A DNA stretch of 64,000 nt from Castellaniella sp049650445 (GCF_049650445.1 NZ_JBASAD010000017.1:62001-126000); one strand, 5' to 3'; shown: positions 1-8,001, counted from the first letter of the stretch. Numbers and translations are program-made. Notes: generated by a model from the letters alone, not told the origin.

Positions 1-157
1 GTTCTCGCCGCTGGACCGCATCGGCCAGTTGACGATGCGCAATCTGGACATCGTGGATACGCGTGCCAAGCTGTTCACATACACTCAGACGGGCCTGCTG
101 ACCAAGACCAGCCAGTCGGACATTCCGCAACTGAAGCAGGATACGCCGGTGAAGTAA
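1..157 (+). CDS. argG: Argininosuccinate synthase, C-terminal end (partial)
   Basis: Only the last 51 codons are present; the gene enters from the left edge and stops with TAA at 155-157. The readable tail contains D-R-I-G-Q-L-T-M-R-N-L-D-I, which is characteristic of the C-terminal region of argininosuccinate synthase, the enzyme joining citrulline and aspartate in arginine biosynthesis. The assignment is supported by argF, the preceding pathway step, about 650 bp downstream on the same strand, with a DUF3579 gene between them as in Bordetella-type genomes. A hairpin terminator follows at 200-221. The catalytic N-terminal part lies outside the window and cannot be judged. Confidence 0.85.
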   Translation, partial: FSPLDRIGQLTMRNLDIVDTRAKLFTYTQTGLLTKTSQSDIPQLKQDTPVK

Positions 158-199
158 TCCGGGCGGGGCGCATGCGCCTCTCGCCCATGGCGTGATATT

Positions 200-221
200 G
201 GGGCTCCCTGCGGGGAGCCCC
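200..221. terminator. Hairpin terminator after argG
   Basis: A perfect 9-bp stem (ggggctccc / gggagcccc) with loop tgcg lies 43 bp after the argG stop. It is followed by cgttcat rather than a strong T-run, so it is a moderate intrinsic terminator. It could also act on the converging DUF3579 transcript. Confidence 0.6.
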
Positions 222-250
222 GTTCATATCCGGCTTCGGCGTCGGTCCTT

Positions 251-279
251 GCCTGCCGTGGCAGGGCTGCGAGGCAGGC
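251..279 (-). terminator. Inverted repeat just after the DUF3579 gene
   Basis: A 7-bp inverted repeat (gcctgcc at 251-257, ggcaggc at 273-279) lies immediately downstream of the leftward DUF3579 stop codon. It probably ends that transcript together with the 200-221 hairpin. There is no T-run, so the call is tentative. Confidence 0.35.
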
Positions 280-282
280 GCT

Positions 283-618
283 TCAGGCTGCCGATGAGAC
301 CGATGGGGGAGCATCCCCGGAGTTGGTGCATTCGGCCGTGTCGGTGGTCTGCAGATGATTGTTGTCGGCGAAATCGCAGGCGAATTTCCAGGCCAGGGGT
401 TCAAGCTGGCGCAGGCGATGGTCGATCATCACGCAGGGCAGGCCATCCAGGGTGCGCGGCATGGCGTAGGGGGAGTAGGACAGGGGATTGGCGATGGAAC
501 CGGCCGGGCGGAACTGGGACAGGACCCCCGCCAGACGCTCGGCCCAGTCGCTGGGTCGAAACCGCTGGCCCTCCAGGGTCTTGCCGTGGATGATCAGGTG
601 CTGGACAGGGTCGCTCAT
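283..618 (-). CDS. DUF3579 domain protein
   Basis: This 111-residue protein of unknown function matches the DUF3579 family, small soluble betaproteobacterial proteins. Visible features are the N-terminal motif M-S-D-P-V-Q-H-L-I-I-H-G-K-T-L-E-G, a central S-Y-S-P-Y-A-M-P stretch and C-V-M-I-D-H-R-L-R-Q-L-E-P-L-A-W. A longer frame starts upstream at 777, but the Met at 618 is preferred because family homology begins there. It lies divergent from argF and convergent with argG, a placement conserved in Alcaligenaceae and suggestive of a link to arginine metabolism. No catalytic motif is recognisable, so no function is assigned. Confidence 0.8.
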   Translation of the reverse strand: MSDPVQHLIIHGKTLEGQRFRPSDWAERLAGVLSQFRPAGSIANPLSYSPYAMPRTLDGLPCVMIDHRLRQLEPLAWKFACDFADNNHLQTTDTAECTNSGDAPPSVSSAA

Positions 619-808
619 GTGGTGGTTCCAAAGATGGGACACACGTCCTGAGGCGCCAGGGGTTTGGCGAGTATCGCGGGCCGGATGGCGTACGAGGTCA
701 AGGACGGGTGACATCCCCTTCGCCGGGCATTGTATCCGATCGAGGGGGGCAAAGCTTTGCATGCGTTCCGGGCACACGGTAAGATGGTCGTTTTACTCAA
801 GGTTTGAC

Positions 809-1759
809 ATGTCTGCCGCCAATCCGACCGGGCCTTTGCGTCATTTTCTGCAATTGCGTGATTTTTCCGAGGATGAAATCCTTTACGTGATTGACCGGGC
901 GCGCCTCATCAAGGACAAGTTCAAACGCTATCTGCCGCACCATACCTTGCATGACCGCAACCTGGCCATGGTGTTCGAAAAGGCCAGTACCCGCACCCGG
1001 GTGTCGTTCGAGGCCGGCATGTATCAGTTGGGCGGCTCGGTCATCTACCTGACCACCGAAGGCTCTCAACTGGGCCGCTCCGAACCCATCGAGGACACCG
1101 CCCGCGTGATCTCGCGCATGGTCGACCTGGTGATGATCCGCACCTTCGAGCAGACGCGCATCGAGCGTTTTGCCGCTCATTCGCGGGTGCCGGTCATCAA
1201 CGGGCTGACCAACGAATACCACCCCTGCCAGATCCTGGCCGACATCCTGACCTTCATCGAGCATCGCGGCTCGATCCGGGGCAAGACGGTCGCCTGGATC
1301 GGTGATGCCAACAATATGTCCTACACCTGGCTGCAGGCGGCCGAACTGCTGGGCTTCACCCTGCACGTGTCGGCACCGGCCGGTTACCGTCTGGATCCGC
1401 TCCGGGTGGGCAGCCAGCCGGTCTCCATCCTGCGCGAATTCGACGATCCGATCGAGGCCTGCAAGGGAGCCGATCTGGTCACGACGGACGTCTGGACCAG
1501 CATGGGCTACGAGGCCGAAAACGAGGCTCGTCGTCTGGCCTTTGCCGATTGGTGCGTGGATGACCGCATGATGGCGGTCGCCAATGTCGACGCCGTGTTC
1601 ATGCACTGCCTGCCGGCGCACCGGGGCGAAGAGGTCACCGGTGACGTCATCGACGGGCCTCAGAGCGTCGTCTGGGACGAGGCGGAAAATCGCCTGCATG
1701 TCCAGAAAGCGCTGATGGAGTTCCTGCTGCTGGGGCGTCTGGGAGCAGGGGCTTCTTGA
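809..1759 (+). CDS. argF: Ornithine carbamoyltransferase
   Basis: This 316-residue cytosolic enzyme makes citrulline from ornithine and carbamoyl phosphate. The carbamoyl-phosphate loop S-T-R-T-R lies at residues 60-64, the H-P-C-Q motif at 138-141 and the ornithine-binding H-C-L-P-A-H-R-G-E-E at 266-275; all signature residues are intact. The ATG at 809 is chosen over the open frame reaching back to 488 because the family N-terminus begins at MSAANP. An AAGG sequence about 8 bases upstream can act as a weak ribosome-binding site. The gene has its own upstream region of about 190 bp shared with the divergent DUF3579 gene. A bidirectional terminator separates it from rpsT. Confidence 0.97.
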   Translation: MSAANPTGPLRHFLQLRDFSEDEILYVIDRARLIKDKFKRYLPHHTLHDRNLAMVFEKASTRTRVSFEAGMYQLGGSVIYLTTEGSQLGRSEPIEDTARVISRMVDLVMIRTFEQTRIERFAAHSRVPVINGLTNEYHPCQILADILTFIEHRGSIRGKTVAWIGDANNMSYTWLQAAELLGFTLHVSAPAGYRLDPLRVGSQPVSILREFDDPIEACKGADLVTTDVWTSMGYEAENEARRLAFADWCVDDRMMAVANVDAVFMHCLPAHRGEEVTGDVIDGPQSVVWDEAENRLHVQKALMEFLLLGRLGAGAS

Positions 1760-1837
1760 TATCTCGGGGCCGAGGCCTCGGTCAGAGAGCAGGACCGTCT
1801 TCCGGCGGTCCGGTCTCGCCGGCGCTGCGCACAAAAT

Positions 1838-1866
1838 GAAAAAGGACGCCGCAGCGTCCTTTTTTC
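1838..1866. terminator. Bidirectional terminator between argF and rpsT
   Basis: The stem aaaaaggacgc / gcgtccttttt with loop cgca has an A-run on one side and a T-run on the other, so it works as a rho-independent terminator in both directions. It ends the convergent argF and rpsT transcripts. Confidence 0.9.
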
Positions 1867-1890
1867 TGGCGCAAGCCCCGGGGGCCTGGA

Positions 1891-2154
1891 TCAGGCCAGA
1901 GCCTTGATCGCGATCGACAGGCGGCTCTTGTGGCGAGCTGCCTTGTTCTTGTGGATGATCTGCTTGTCAGCCACGCGGTCGATGACAGCGCTGGCCTTGC
2001 GGAAGACTTCGTTGGCGGCGGTCTGATCGCCCGCTTCGATGGCCTGGCGCACGCGCTTGATGGCGGTGCGCAGCATCGAACGCATGCTGGCGTTGTGTTT
2101 GTTATGAGCGACGGCCTGGCGGGCGCGCTTGCGAGCTTGAGCGGAATTAGCCAT
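1891..2154 (-). CDS. rpsT: 30S ribosomal protein S20
   Basis: This 87-residue basic protein binds the 5' domain of 16S rRNA. It starts M-A-N-S-A-Q-A-R-K-R-A-R-Q, the typical S20 N-terminus, and contains the family stretch S-M-R-S-M-L-R-T-A-I-K-R-V. The length matches the family norm of about 87. It is 45 bp downstream of murJ on the same strand, so it can be read from a short promoter there or by read-through from murJ. The shared terminator at 1838-1866 follows. The call is secure. Confidence 0.98.
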   Translation of the reverse strand: MANSAQARKRARQAVAHNKHNASMRSMLRTAIKRVRQAIEAGDQTAANEVFRKASAVIDRVADKQIIHKNKAARHKSRLSIAIKALA

Positions 2155-2199
2155 AAAAGTATTTGTATTCGGGGTTGCGTCAAAGACAGCGATTTTAGC

Positions 2200-3756
2200 C
2201 TATGAACGCCGGCGTGTAAAGTCTTTCGGACGAAAACCGAATAAAAACAAGGCGCTGAAATAGCCCAGGACGGCCAGGGCCAGCACGGCCGTCAGCCAGG
2301 CGGCCCGGATGCCCGGATGGGCACCCAGGGCGATCCAGTCCAGGTGGCGGTCGGCGGCCAGCAGCACGGCGGCCAGGACAGCCAAGGCAGGCAGCAGGCG
2401 CAGGCAGAAGCGGGGCCAGCCGGGCAGGGGGGTGTAGAGCCCCCGGCGACGCAGCAGGATCACCAGAGTCAGGGCGTTGGCGCTGGCGCCCAGGCCGATG
2501 GACAAGGCCAGTCCCGCATGGGCCAGCCAGGGCACCAGGGCCAGATTCAGCAACTGGGTAAACACCAGCACGGCGATGGCGATGCGCACCGGGGTGCGGA
2601 TGTCCTGCTTGGCGTAGAAGCCCGGGGCCAGGATCTTGATCGCCAACAGGCCGAGCAGGCCGACGGCGTAGGCCATGACGGCCAGTTGGGTCTGGGCCAC
2701 GTCGGCAGGAGAGAAGGCGCCATAGTTGAACAGAACGGCCACCAGGCCGTCGGACAGCAGCGCCATGCCCAGGGCGGCCGGCAGGCCCAGCAGCAGCACC
2801 AGGCGCAGGCCCCAGTCCAGCAGGGCGTTGTAGGCCGCGTGATCCTGGCGCCCATGGGCCGCCGACAGACTGGGCAGCAGCACCGTGCCCAGGGCGACGC
2901 CCAGCAGGGCGGTGGGGAATTCCATCAGACGGTCGGCGAAGGACAGCCAGGTGACGCTGCCCGGCGCAAGCCAGGTGGCGATATTGGTGTTGATCAGCAA
3001 GGATAACTGGGCGACCGACACCCCCAGAGTGGCCGGCAGCATCTGCCGCAGGATGCGGCGCACCGTCGGATCGCCCCAGGCCGCCCGCAGGCCCAGACCC
3101 CAGCGCGGCAGCAGGCCCAAGCGGCCCAATGCGACCCACTGCACGGCCAGTTGCAGCACGCCGCCGATCATGACGCCCGCCGCCAGGGCGTGGATGGGTT
3201 CGGCCATGCGGTCGGCCAGCAGCAGGCTGGCGCCGATCATCGACAGGTTCAGCAGGACCGGGGTAAAGGCCGGGACGGCAAAGCGGCTGAAGGTGTTGAG
3301 GACGCCCGAGGCGAAAGCCACCAGCGACATGCAGATGATGTAGGGGAACATCAACCGGGTCATCCAGACGGCCTCGCCGAATTCGTGGGCGCGATCGGCG
3401 TTGCGCATGCCGCTGGCCATGGCGGTGACGACCCAGGTCGCGCCGAGCATGCCGACGAGCGTGACGCCGCACAGGGCGACGAACAACAGCAGGGCTACCC
3501 GATCCAGCAGACGGCGCAGGGTTTCATGGTCGCCGCGCTGGCGGACTTCTCCCAGGATAGGGACGAATGCCTGGGAAAATGCGCCTTCGGCGAACAGGCG
3601 GCGCAGCAGATTGGGGATGCGGAAAGCAACCCAGAACGCGTCCGTCAGCGGCCCCGCGCCATACATCGACGCGATGAGCACATCGCGCAACATGCCGGTG
3701 ACCCGGGAAAACAGAGTCAGGCCGCTGATCGTCGCGGCCGAACGCAAAAGGCTCAA
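2200..3756 (-). CDS. murJ: Lipid II flippase MurJ (MviN)
   Basis: This 518-residue polytopic inner-membrane protein flips lipid II to the periplasmic face for peptidoglycan synthesis (MOP superfamily). The N-terminus contains the typical S-R-V-T-G-M-L-R-D followed by A-F-W-V-A-F-R-I-P-N-L-L-R-R-L-F-A-E-G-A-F-S-Q-A-F, with about a dozen or more hydrophobic segments after it. The frame begins with TTG at 3756, directly abutting the TAA of the SDR gene. No internal ATG would keep the conserved first helix, so TTG is the likely start and translation may be coupled to the upstream gene. No strong Shine-Dalgarno sequence is visible. It is an essential gene with no sign of damage. Confidence 0.94.
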   Translation of the reverse strand: MSLLRSAATISGLTLFSRVTGMLRDVLIASMYGAGPLTDAFWVAFRIPNLLRRLFAEGAFSQAFVPILGEVRQRGDHETLRRLLDRVALLLFVALCGVTLVGMLGATWVVTAMASGMRNADRAHEFGEAVWMTRLMFPYIICMSLVAFASGVLNTFSRFAVPAFTPVLLNLSMIGASLLLADRMAEPIHALAAGVMIGGVLQLAVQWVALGRLGLLPRWGLGLRAAWGDPTVRRILRQMLPATLGVSVAQLSLLINTNIATWLAPGSVTWLSFADRLMEFPTALLGVALGTVLLPSLSAAHGRQDHAAYNALLDWGLRLVLLLGLPAALGMALLSDGLVAVLFNYGAFSPADVAQTQLAVMAYAVGLLGLLAIKILAPGFYAKQDIRTPVRIAIAVLVFTQLLNLALVPWLAHAGLALSIGLGASANALTLVILLRRRGLYTPLPGWPRFCLRLLPALAVLAAVLLAADRHLDWIALGAHPGIRAAWLTAVLALAVLGYFSALFLFGFRPKDFTRRRS

Positions 3757-4515
3757 TTATTTCGGTGCCATGCGGATGGCGCCGTCCAGACGGATCGTTT
3801 CGCCGTTGAGCATGTCGTTCTCGAAGATCGAGAGCACCAGCTTGGCGTAGTCCTCGGGACGGCCCAGGCGCGGAGGGAAGGGCACGCTGGCCGCCAGGGA
3901 GTCCTGCACTTCCTGGGGCATGCCGAATATCATGGGCGTGCCGAAGATGCCCGGGGCGATGGTCATGCAGCGGATGCCCAGGCGCGACAGGTCGCGGGCG
4001 ATGGCCAGGGTCATGCCGACGATGCCGGCCTTGGAGGCCGCGTAGGCGGATTGGCCGATCTGGCCGTCGTAGGCGGCGACCGAGGCGGTGTTGACGAGCA
4101 CGCCGCGCTCGCCCGTGGCCTGCGGTTCGTTGGCCGACATGGCCTGGGCGGCCAGCCGGGCCATATTGAAGGAGCCGATCAGGTTGATGTCGATCACGCG
4201 GCGAAACAGAGACAGTTCGTGCGGACCGTTTTTGCCGACGATGCGCGAAGCAGGCGCGATGCCGGCGCAATTGACCAGGCCGCGCAGCGTGCCTTGCGCC
4301 AGGGCGGCGTCGACGGCCGCCTGTGCGTCGGCTTCGGCGGTGACGTCGCAATGGATATAGGTCTGGCCGAGTTCAGCGGCGAGGGCCTGTCCGGCTTCGT
4401 CCTGGACGTCGGCCAGGACCACGCGGGCGCCCTGGGCGGTCAGGGCGCGGGCCGTGCCGGCGCCCAGGCCCGAGGCACCGCCGGTGATGAGGATGACTTG
4501 ATTGCGGATGTCCAT
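3757..4515 (-). CDS. SDR-family dehydrogenase (3-hydroxyacyl-CoA dehydrogenase type II-like)
   Basis: This 252-residue short-chain dehydrogenase has the dinucleotide-binding motif T-G-G-A-S-G-L-G at 11-18, N-C-A-G at 82-85 and catalytic Ser145, Tyr158 and Lys162 (Y-A-A-S-K). The overall sequence, including the R-V-I-D-I-N-L-I-G-S-F-N segment and the C-terminal G-E-T-I-R-L-D-G-A-I-R-M-A-P-K, is typical of the type II 3-hydroxyacyl-CoA dehydrogenase group, which oxidises short 3-hydroxyacyl-CoAs with NAD+. The exact substrate is inferred. The ATG at 4515 is chosen because the Rossmann strand starts there, although the frame is open to 4737. It lies 25 bp downstream of adk and directly upstream of murJ. 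Confidence 0.85.
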   Translation of the reverse strand: MDIRNQVILITGGASGLGAGTARALTAQGARVVLADVQDEAGQALAAELGQTYIHCDVTAEADAQAAVDAALAQGTLRGLVNCAGIAPASRIVGKNGPHELSLFRRVIDINLIGSFNMARLAAQAMSANEPQATGERGVLVNTASVAAYDGQIGQSAYAASKAGIVGMTLAIARDLSRLGIRCMTIAPGIFGTPMIFGMPQEVQDSLAASVPFPPRLGRPEDYAKLVLSIFENDMLNGETIRLDGAIRMAPK

Positions 4516-4540
4516 GGCGATGTCCGGTTCCGGTCGCGGG

Positions 4541-5209
4541 TCAGGCGGCGTGGTGCGCGCGCAGGATGTCGAGGATGCGGTTGCGGATCTCGTCGACCGA
4601 GCCCACACCCGAGATCTGAGCATAGCGGGGCGCTTCGACGGCGCCGGTGGCGGCCCAGCCGGAGTAGTAGTCCACCAGCGGGCGGGTCTGATCGCGGTAG
4701 ACCGACAGGCGGTGACGCACGGTGTCCTCGCGGTCATCGTCGCGCTGGATCAGGGGTTCACCAGTCTCGTCATCCAGTCCTGCGCGTTTGGGCGGGTTGA
4801 ATTTGAGATGATAGGTGCGGCCGCTGGCCACGTGCACACGCCGGCCGCTCATGCGCTCGATGATGTTTTCCTCGGGGACGGTGATCTCGATCACGTAGTC
4901 CAGCGGTACATGGGCGTTCTTCAGCGCGTCGGCCTGGGGAATGGTGCGCGGGAAGCCGTCGAACAGGTAGCCGGCCTTGCAGTCGGGCTGTTGCAGGCGG
5001 TCACGGACCAGGCCAATGATGATGTCGTCGGAGACCAGGCCACCGCTGTCCATGATTTTCTTGGCTTCCAGGCCCAGCGGGGTCTGCGCCTTGACTGCTG
5101 CGCGCAGCATGTCGCCGGTCGAAATCTGCGGAATGCCGAATGTTTCGGTGATGTAGGCCGCCTGGGTGCCTTTTCCCGCCCCGGGGGGGCCGAGCAGAAT
5201 CAAACGCAT
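4541..5209 (-). CDS. adk: Adenylate kinase
   Basis: This 222-residue cytosolic enzyme interconverts ATP plus AMP and two ADP. The P-loop G-P-P-G-A-G-K-G-T lies at residues 7-15, with the family segments D-G-F-P-R-T and G-R-R-V-H following. The length includes the long LID domain (R-M-S-G-R-R-V-H... G-L-D-D-E-T-G-E-P-L). A plausible ribosome-binding site, GGAGGACATC, immediately precedes the ATG at 5209. It follows kdsB with a gap of about 70 bp and precedes the SDR gene, probably in one leftward operon. Confidence 0.98.
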   Translation of the reverse strand: MRLILLGPPGAGKGTQAAYITETFGIPQISTGDMLRAAVKAQTPLGLEAKKIMDSGGLVSDDIIIGLVRDRLQQPDCKAGYLFDGFPRTIPQADALKNAHVPLDYVIEITVPEENIIERMSGRRVHVASGRTYHLKFNPPKRAGLDDETGEPLIQRDDDREDTVRHRLSVYRDQTRPLVDYYSGWAATGAVEAPRYAQISGVGSVDEIRNRILDILRAHHAA

Positions 5210-5281
5210 GATGTCCTCCGATTAATCACTTTTCTTCAAATTTTTCCGATTATGCCGCAATGCAGCAAATCCTGCATCGAT

Positions 5282-6064
5282 TCAGGTCAACGCGGGCGGG
5301 GAGCCGCCGTGGTCGAACAGGGCGCGCACTCGGGCCAGATCTTCAGGGGTGTCCACCCCGCGCGCCGGAATGGCATCGGCGGTGTGGACCAGGATGGAAA
5401 AGCCCTGTTCCAGGGCGCGCAGTTGCTCCAGGGCCTCGACGCGTTCGAGCCGGCCCGGGGGCAGTGTCGGGAATTGCCGCAGGAAACCGGCACGGTAGGC
5501 ATACAGGCCGATGTGCAGCCAGGCCGGCAGCCCCGGGGCCAGGTGCTGCCGGCCGTCGGCCAGCGCGTCTCGGGCCCAGGGAATGGGGGCGCGGGAAAAA
5601 TACAGGGCGCGGGCGTCGGCGCCGCAGACGACCTTGACCGCGTTCGGATTGAACAGGGTCTCGGCGTCGAGGATGGGCGCTGCACAGGTGGCGATGGCGG
5701 CGTCGGGACGCTGCGCCAACAGGATGGCCACGGCATCGATCAGGGCGGGCTCGATCAGCGGCTCGTCGCCCTGAACGTTGACCACGATGGCGTCGTCATC
5801 CAGGCCCAGCGTCGTGGCGACCTCGGCCAGCCGGTCGGTGCCCGTGGGGTGATCGACGCGCGTCATCAGGGCTTCGATGCCATGTTCAGCCGCCGCACGG
5901 GCGATGTCGGCGTGGTCGGTGGCGATCAGGACCCGGCCAGCGCCTGAACGGGCGGCCTGGCGCGCAGTGCGTACCACCATCGGCAGGCCGCCCAGGTCCA
6001 GCAGCGGCTTGCCGGGCAAGCGGGTGGACGCGGCGCGCGCCGGGATGACGACGGTGAAATTCAT
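5282..6064 (-). CDS. kdsB: 3-deoxy-manno-octulosonate cytidylyltransferase
   Basis: This 260-residue enzyme activates Kdo to CMP-Kdo for lipopolysaccharide inner-core synthesis. The nucleotidyltransferase start F-T-V-V-I-P-A-R-A-A-S-T-R-L-P-G-K-P-L lies at residues 3-21, and the metal/nucleotide motif N-V-Q-G-D-E-P-L-I lies near residue 110. The ATG at 6064 is preferred to the upstream in-frame start at 6100 because the family motif begins at residue 3. It is 32 bp downstream of the Trm112-like gene and in the same operon as lpxK, an arrangement common in Proteobacteria. Confidence 0.97.
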   Translation of the reverse strand: MNFTVVIPARAASTRLPGKPLLDLGGLPMVVRTARQAARSGAGRVLIATDHADIARAAAEHGIEALMTRVDHPTGTDRLAEVATTLGLDDDAIVVNVQGDEPLIEPALIDAVAILLAQRPDAAIATCAAPILDAETLFNPNAVKVVCGADARALYFSRAPIPWARDALADGRQHLAPGLPAWLHIGLYAYRAGFLRQFPTLPPGRLERVEALEQLRALEQGFSILVHTADAIPARGVDTPEDLARVRALFDHGGSPPALT

Positions 6065-6096
6065 GCAGTCTTTGTGTGTGGGTCGGCTTGGTGCGG

Positions 6097-6276
6097 TCAT
6101 TCCGACGGCGCCACGTCCAGCGAGCGGGCCTCGGTGGGCAGCATGATGGGCACACCGTCGCGGATGGGGAAGGCCAGGCGGTCGGCCGCGCAGACCAGTT
6201 CCTGGCGTTCGCGGTCGTGGCGCAGTGTGCTCTTGCAGACGGGGCAGACCAGGATTTGCAGCAGGCGGGTTTCCAT
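6097..6276 (-). CDS. Trm112 family (YcaR-like) small protein
   Basis: This 59-residue protein begins M-E-T-R-L-L-Q-I-L-V-C-P-V-C-K, the hallmark of the Trm112/UPF0434 family. Only one C-x-x-C pair (C11, C14) and a later single Cys29 are present. The middle R-Q-E-L-V-C-A-A-D-R-L-A-F-P-I-R-D-G-V-P-I-M-L also matches the family. Bacterial members sit between lpxK and kdsB, as here. Eukaryotic Trm112 activates methyltransferases; the bacterial role is not settled, and I infer no specific partner. The gene is easily missed because it is under 60 codons. Confidence 0.9.
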   Translation of the reverse strand: METRLLQILVCPVCKSTLRHDRERQELVCAADRLAFPIRDGVPIMLPTEARSLDVAPSE

Positions 6277-6378
6277 GAGAGCGTGGATATCCGGAAAGAG
6301 GGGAAGCCTAGAGTGTAATGCCTGCCGCCGCGCTTGTGCGATGCGGATGCGCGGAGCATGGGACGTCCGCGCGCCGAC

Positions 6379-7488
6379 TCATGGGGCGCGGGCCCGCCTG
6401 TGCGCGGCGACGGCCTGCAGCGCCCGGTCGACCTCGTCCAGCCAATTGGGGTCGGAGAACACCGGGGCCGCCCGCACGGTCCACAGGCGGGGATCGTGCG
6501 GCGGGACGCATTTCACGGCGTCCTTGGGGGTGATCAGGATCGGACCAGGTGGCAGATCACGGAGTACACCAGGCGGAATGGCCTGATGGTCGGGAATGCG
6601 CAGGGTACGTGACAGGGTGACGCCGGCGGCGCGCAGCATGGCGAAGAAGCGTTCGGGTTGGCCGATGCCCGCTGCCGCGCTGCAGGGGAGCGTGCCGTGT
6701 TCGGCGTGCCAGTCTGTCCAGGGCAGGTCGCGACCGCTGGCCAGATGGGTGGCGCCTTCTGGTTCCAGGCGCATGAGGACGGCGCGCGGCGCGTGTCCGA
6801 TGTCCGCATGCGTGCTCGTATGGGTGTCCGTGCCGCCGCCCGTGCTCGCCGCAGACACGGGCGGCGGCACGGGCTCGTCAGCCGCCAGATGGGTGATGAG
6901 CCAGTCGGCCTGTGTCAGCCGGGGCGGCGGTTCTCGCAGAGGGCCGGCCGGCAGCAGGCGTCCATTGCCCACGCCGCGCCCGTCCTGGACGATGAGTTCC
7001 AGATCGCGTGCCAGCGCTGTGTGTTGCAGGCCGTCGTCGGCGATCAGTACATCCACTTCCGGATGGGCGGCCAGCAGGGTCGCTGCCGCCCGGGCGCGTC
7101 GGGGATGAACGGCGACCGGCGCTCCGGTGGCCGTGTGGATCAGCGCAGGTTCGTCGCCCAGTCGGGGGGCGTCGCCGCCCGCATCGCTCAGACGGGGTTC
7201 GGGGCCCACAGTGACACCGTAGCCTCGGCTGACGATGCCGGGATGCCAGCCGCGTGCTTGCAGGGCCTGGCAGACGGCGATGGTGACCGGTGTCTTGCCG
7301 GTCCCGCCGACCAGGATGTTGCCCACGACCAGGACCGGCACCGGGGCCTGCCAGGCGGTCCGGGCCTGGGCGCGCAGGCGTCGTGCCGACAGCCGGCCAT
7401 AGAGCCAGGCCAGAGGCAGGAGCAGGGTGCTTGTCACGCCGCGCCGGCGCCAGACCGCCAGCATGCAGTCTTCGAGCTGGCGGCTCAC
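6379..7488 (-). CDS. lpxK: Tetraacyldisaccharide 4'-kinase
   Basis: This 369-residue inner-membrane-associated kinase phosphorylates the lipid A disaccharide precursor at the 4' position. The P-loop-like V-V-G-N-I-L-V-G-G-T-G-K-T-P lies at about residues 54-67 and the D-D-G-L-Q-H motif follows near 150. An N-terminal hydrophobic anchor is present. Translation appears to start at GTG 7488, preceded by AAGGAGG and a short spacer; an alternative ATG lies at 7464. That ribosome-binding site is part of a dispersed repeat (7497-7590). Residues around 208-232 are a low-complexity insert rich in Thr, Gly, Ser and His (A-S-T-G-G-G-T-D-T-H-T-S-T-H), encoded over a perfect 17-bp inverted repeat. The rest looks normal. 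Confidence 0.95.
   Translation of the reverse strand: MSRQLEDCMLAVWRRRGVTSTLLLPLAWLYGRLSARRLRAQARTAWQAPVPVLVVGNILVGGTGKTPVTIAVCQALQARGWHPGIVSRGYGVTVGPEPRLSDAGGDAPRLGDEPALIHTATGAPVAVHPRRARAAATLLAAHPEVDVLIADDGLQHTALARDLELIVQDGRGVGNGRLLPAGPLREPPPRLTQADWLITHLAADEPVPPPVSAASTGGGTDTHTSTHADIGHAPRAVLMRLEPEGATHLASGRDLPWTDWHAEHGTLPCSAAAGIGQPERFFAMLRAAGVTLSRTLRIPDHQAIPPGVLRDLPPGPILITPKDAVKCVPPHDPRLWTVRAAPVFSDPNWLDEVDRALQAVAAHRRARAP
6828..6872. repeat. Perfect 17-bp inverted repeat inside lpxK
   Basis: The arms ccgtgccgccgcccgtg (6828-6844) and its exact complement (6856-6872) are separated by 11 bp. The sequence encodes the low-complexity Pro/Ser/Thr/Gly insert of LpxK. A GC-rich hairpin this long inside a coding region is unusual and may mark an inserted palindromic repeat. 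Confidence 0.8.
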
Positions 7489-7496
7489 ATGGCCTC

Positions 7497-7590
7497 CTTG
7501 GGGCGGCCCGGCGCGCTCATCGTACCCCCTTGGCGCTGCGCGCCATCCCCCCTGGGGGGAGTTCGCGCTTGGGGCGGCCCGGCGCGCTCA
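7497..7590 (-). repeat. Dispersed GGGCCGCCCCAAG repeat, paired copy between exbD and lpxK
   Basis: A 23-bp sequence containing the complement of GGGCCGCCCCAAG occurs twice with perfect identity, at 7497-7519 and 7568-7590. The two copies flank two small hairpins (tggcgc/gcgcca at 7531-7545, and a C6/G5 palindrome near 7546-7560). Related copies lie at 8734-8812 and 11142-11221. The right copy supplies the exbD stop codon and the left copy runs into the lpxK ribosome-binding site. Confidence 0.75.
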
Positions 7591-8001
7591 CGGCCTCGCC
7601 TGGGTCAGGAAATGGACCTTGCCGATGTGCGCGAGGCGGGCGGCTTCCAGAGCGCGGACTACGGCGGCGTGCGTGGCCTGGCCGTCGGCGTCGATGCGCA
7701 GGGCGAGGTCAGGCTTGTCCGCCGCTGCCTGGCGCAGGGCGTCGGCCAGGGCGATGTCGTTCGTCGCATCGACGAAATGGCCGTCCAGTGCATACAGGCC
7801 GTCGCGGCTGATGGCCAGTTCCAGGAAGGGCGAGGTGTCCGGCGCTTCGGCCTGGGCCTGGGGCAGGGCGACCTGCAACTGGCGGTGGCGGGTGAAGGAC
7901 GTCGAGGCTGCCAGGAAAATCAGGATCACCAGCAGCACGTCGATCAGCGGGATCAGGTTGATCTCGGGCTCGTCGTGGGCGCGGCGGTGGTGAAAGTTCA
8001 T
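7588..8001 (-). CDS. exbD: ExbD/TolR family biopolymer transport protein
   Basis: This 137-residue protein has one N-terminal membrane segment (L-I-P-L-I-D-V-L-L-V-I-L-I-F-L-A) preceded by E-P-E-I-N. Its Asp21 is the conserved proton-relay aspartate of ExbD/TolR, and a periplasmic C-terminal domain follows. It partners with ExbB to use the proton gradient to energise TonB- or Tol-dependent processes. The ATG overlaps the exbB stop as ATGA, indicating translational coupling. The stop codon lies inside a dispersed repeat. No tonB gene is nearby, so the energised partner must be encoded elsewhere. The location upstream of lpxK is typical of Bordetella relatives. Confidence 0.93.
   Translation of the reverse strand: MNFHHRRAHDEPEINLIPLIDVLLVILIFLAASTSFTRHRQLQVALPQAQAEAPDTSPFLELAISRDGLYALDGHFVDATNDIALADALRQAAADKPDLALRIDADGQATHAAVVRALEAARLAHIGKVHFLTQARP

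Noticed and set aside
3151..4800. A 549-codon open frame opposite murJ and the SDR gene
   Set aside because: It crosses two real genes on the other strand and is rich in Gln, His, Gly and Arg, typical of antisense translation in GC-rich DNA.
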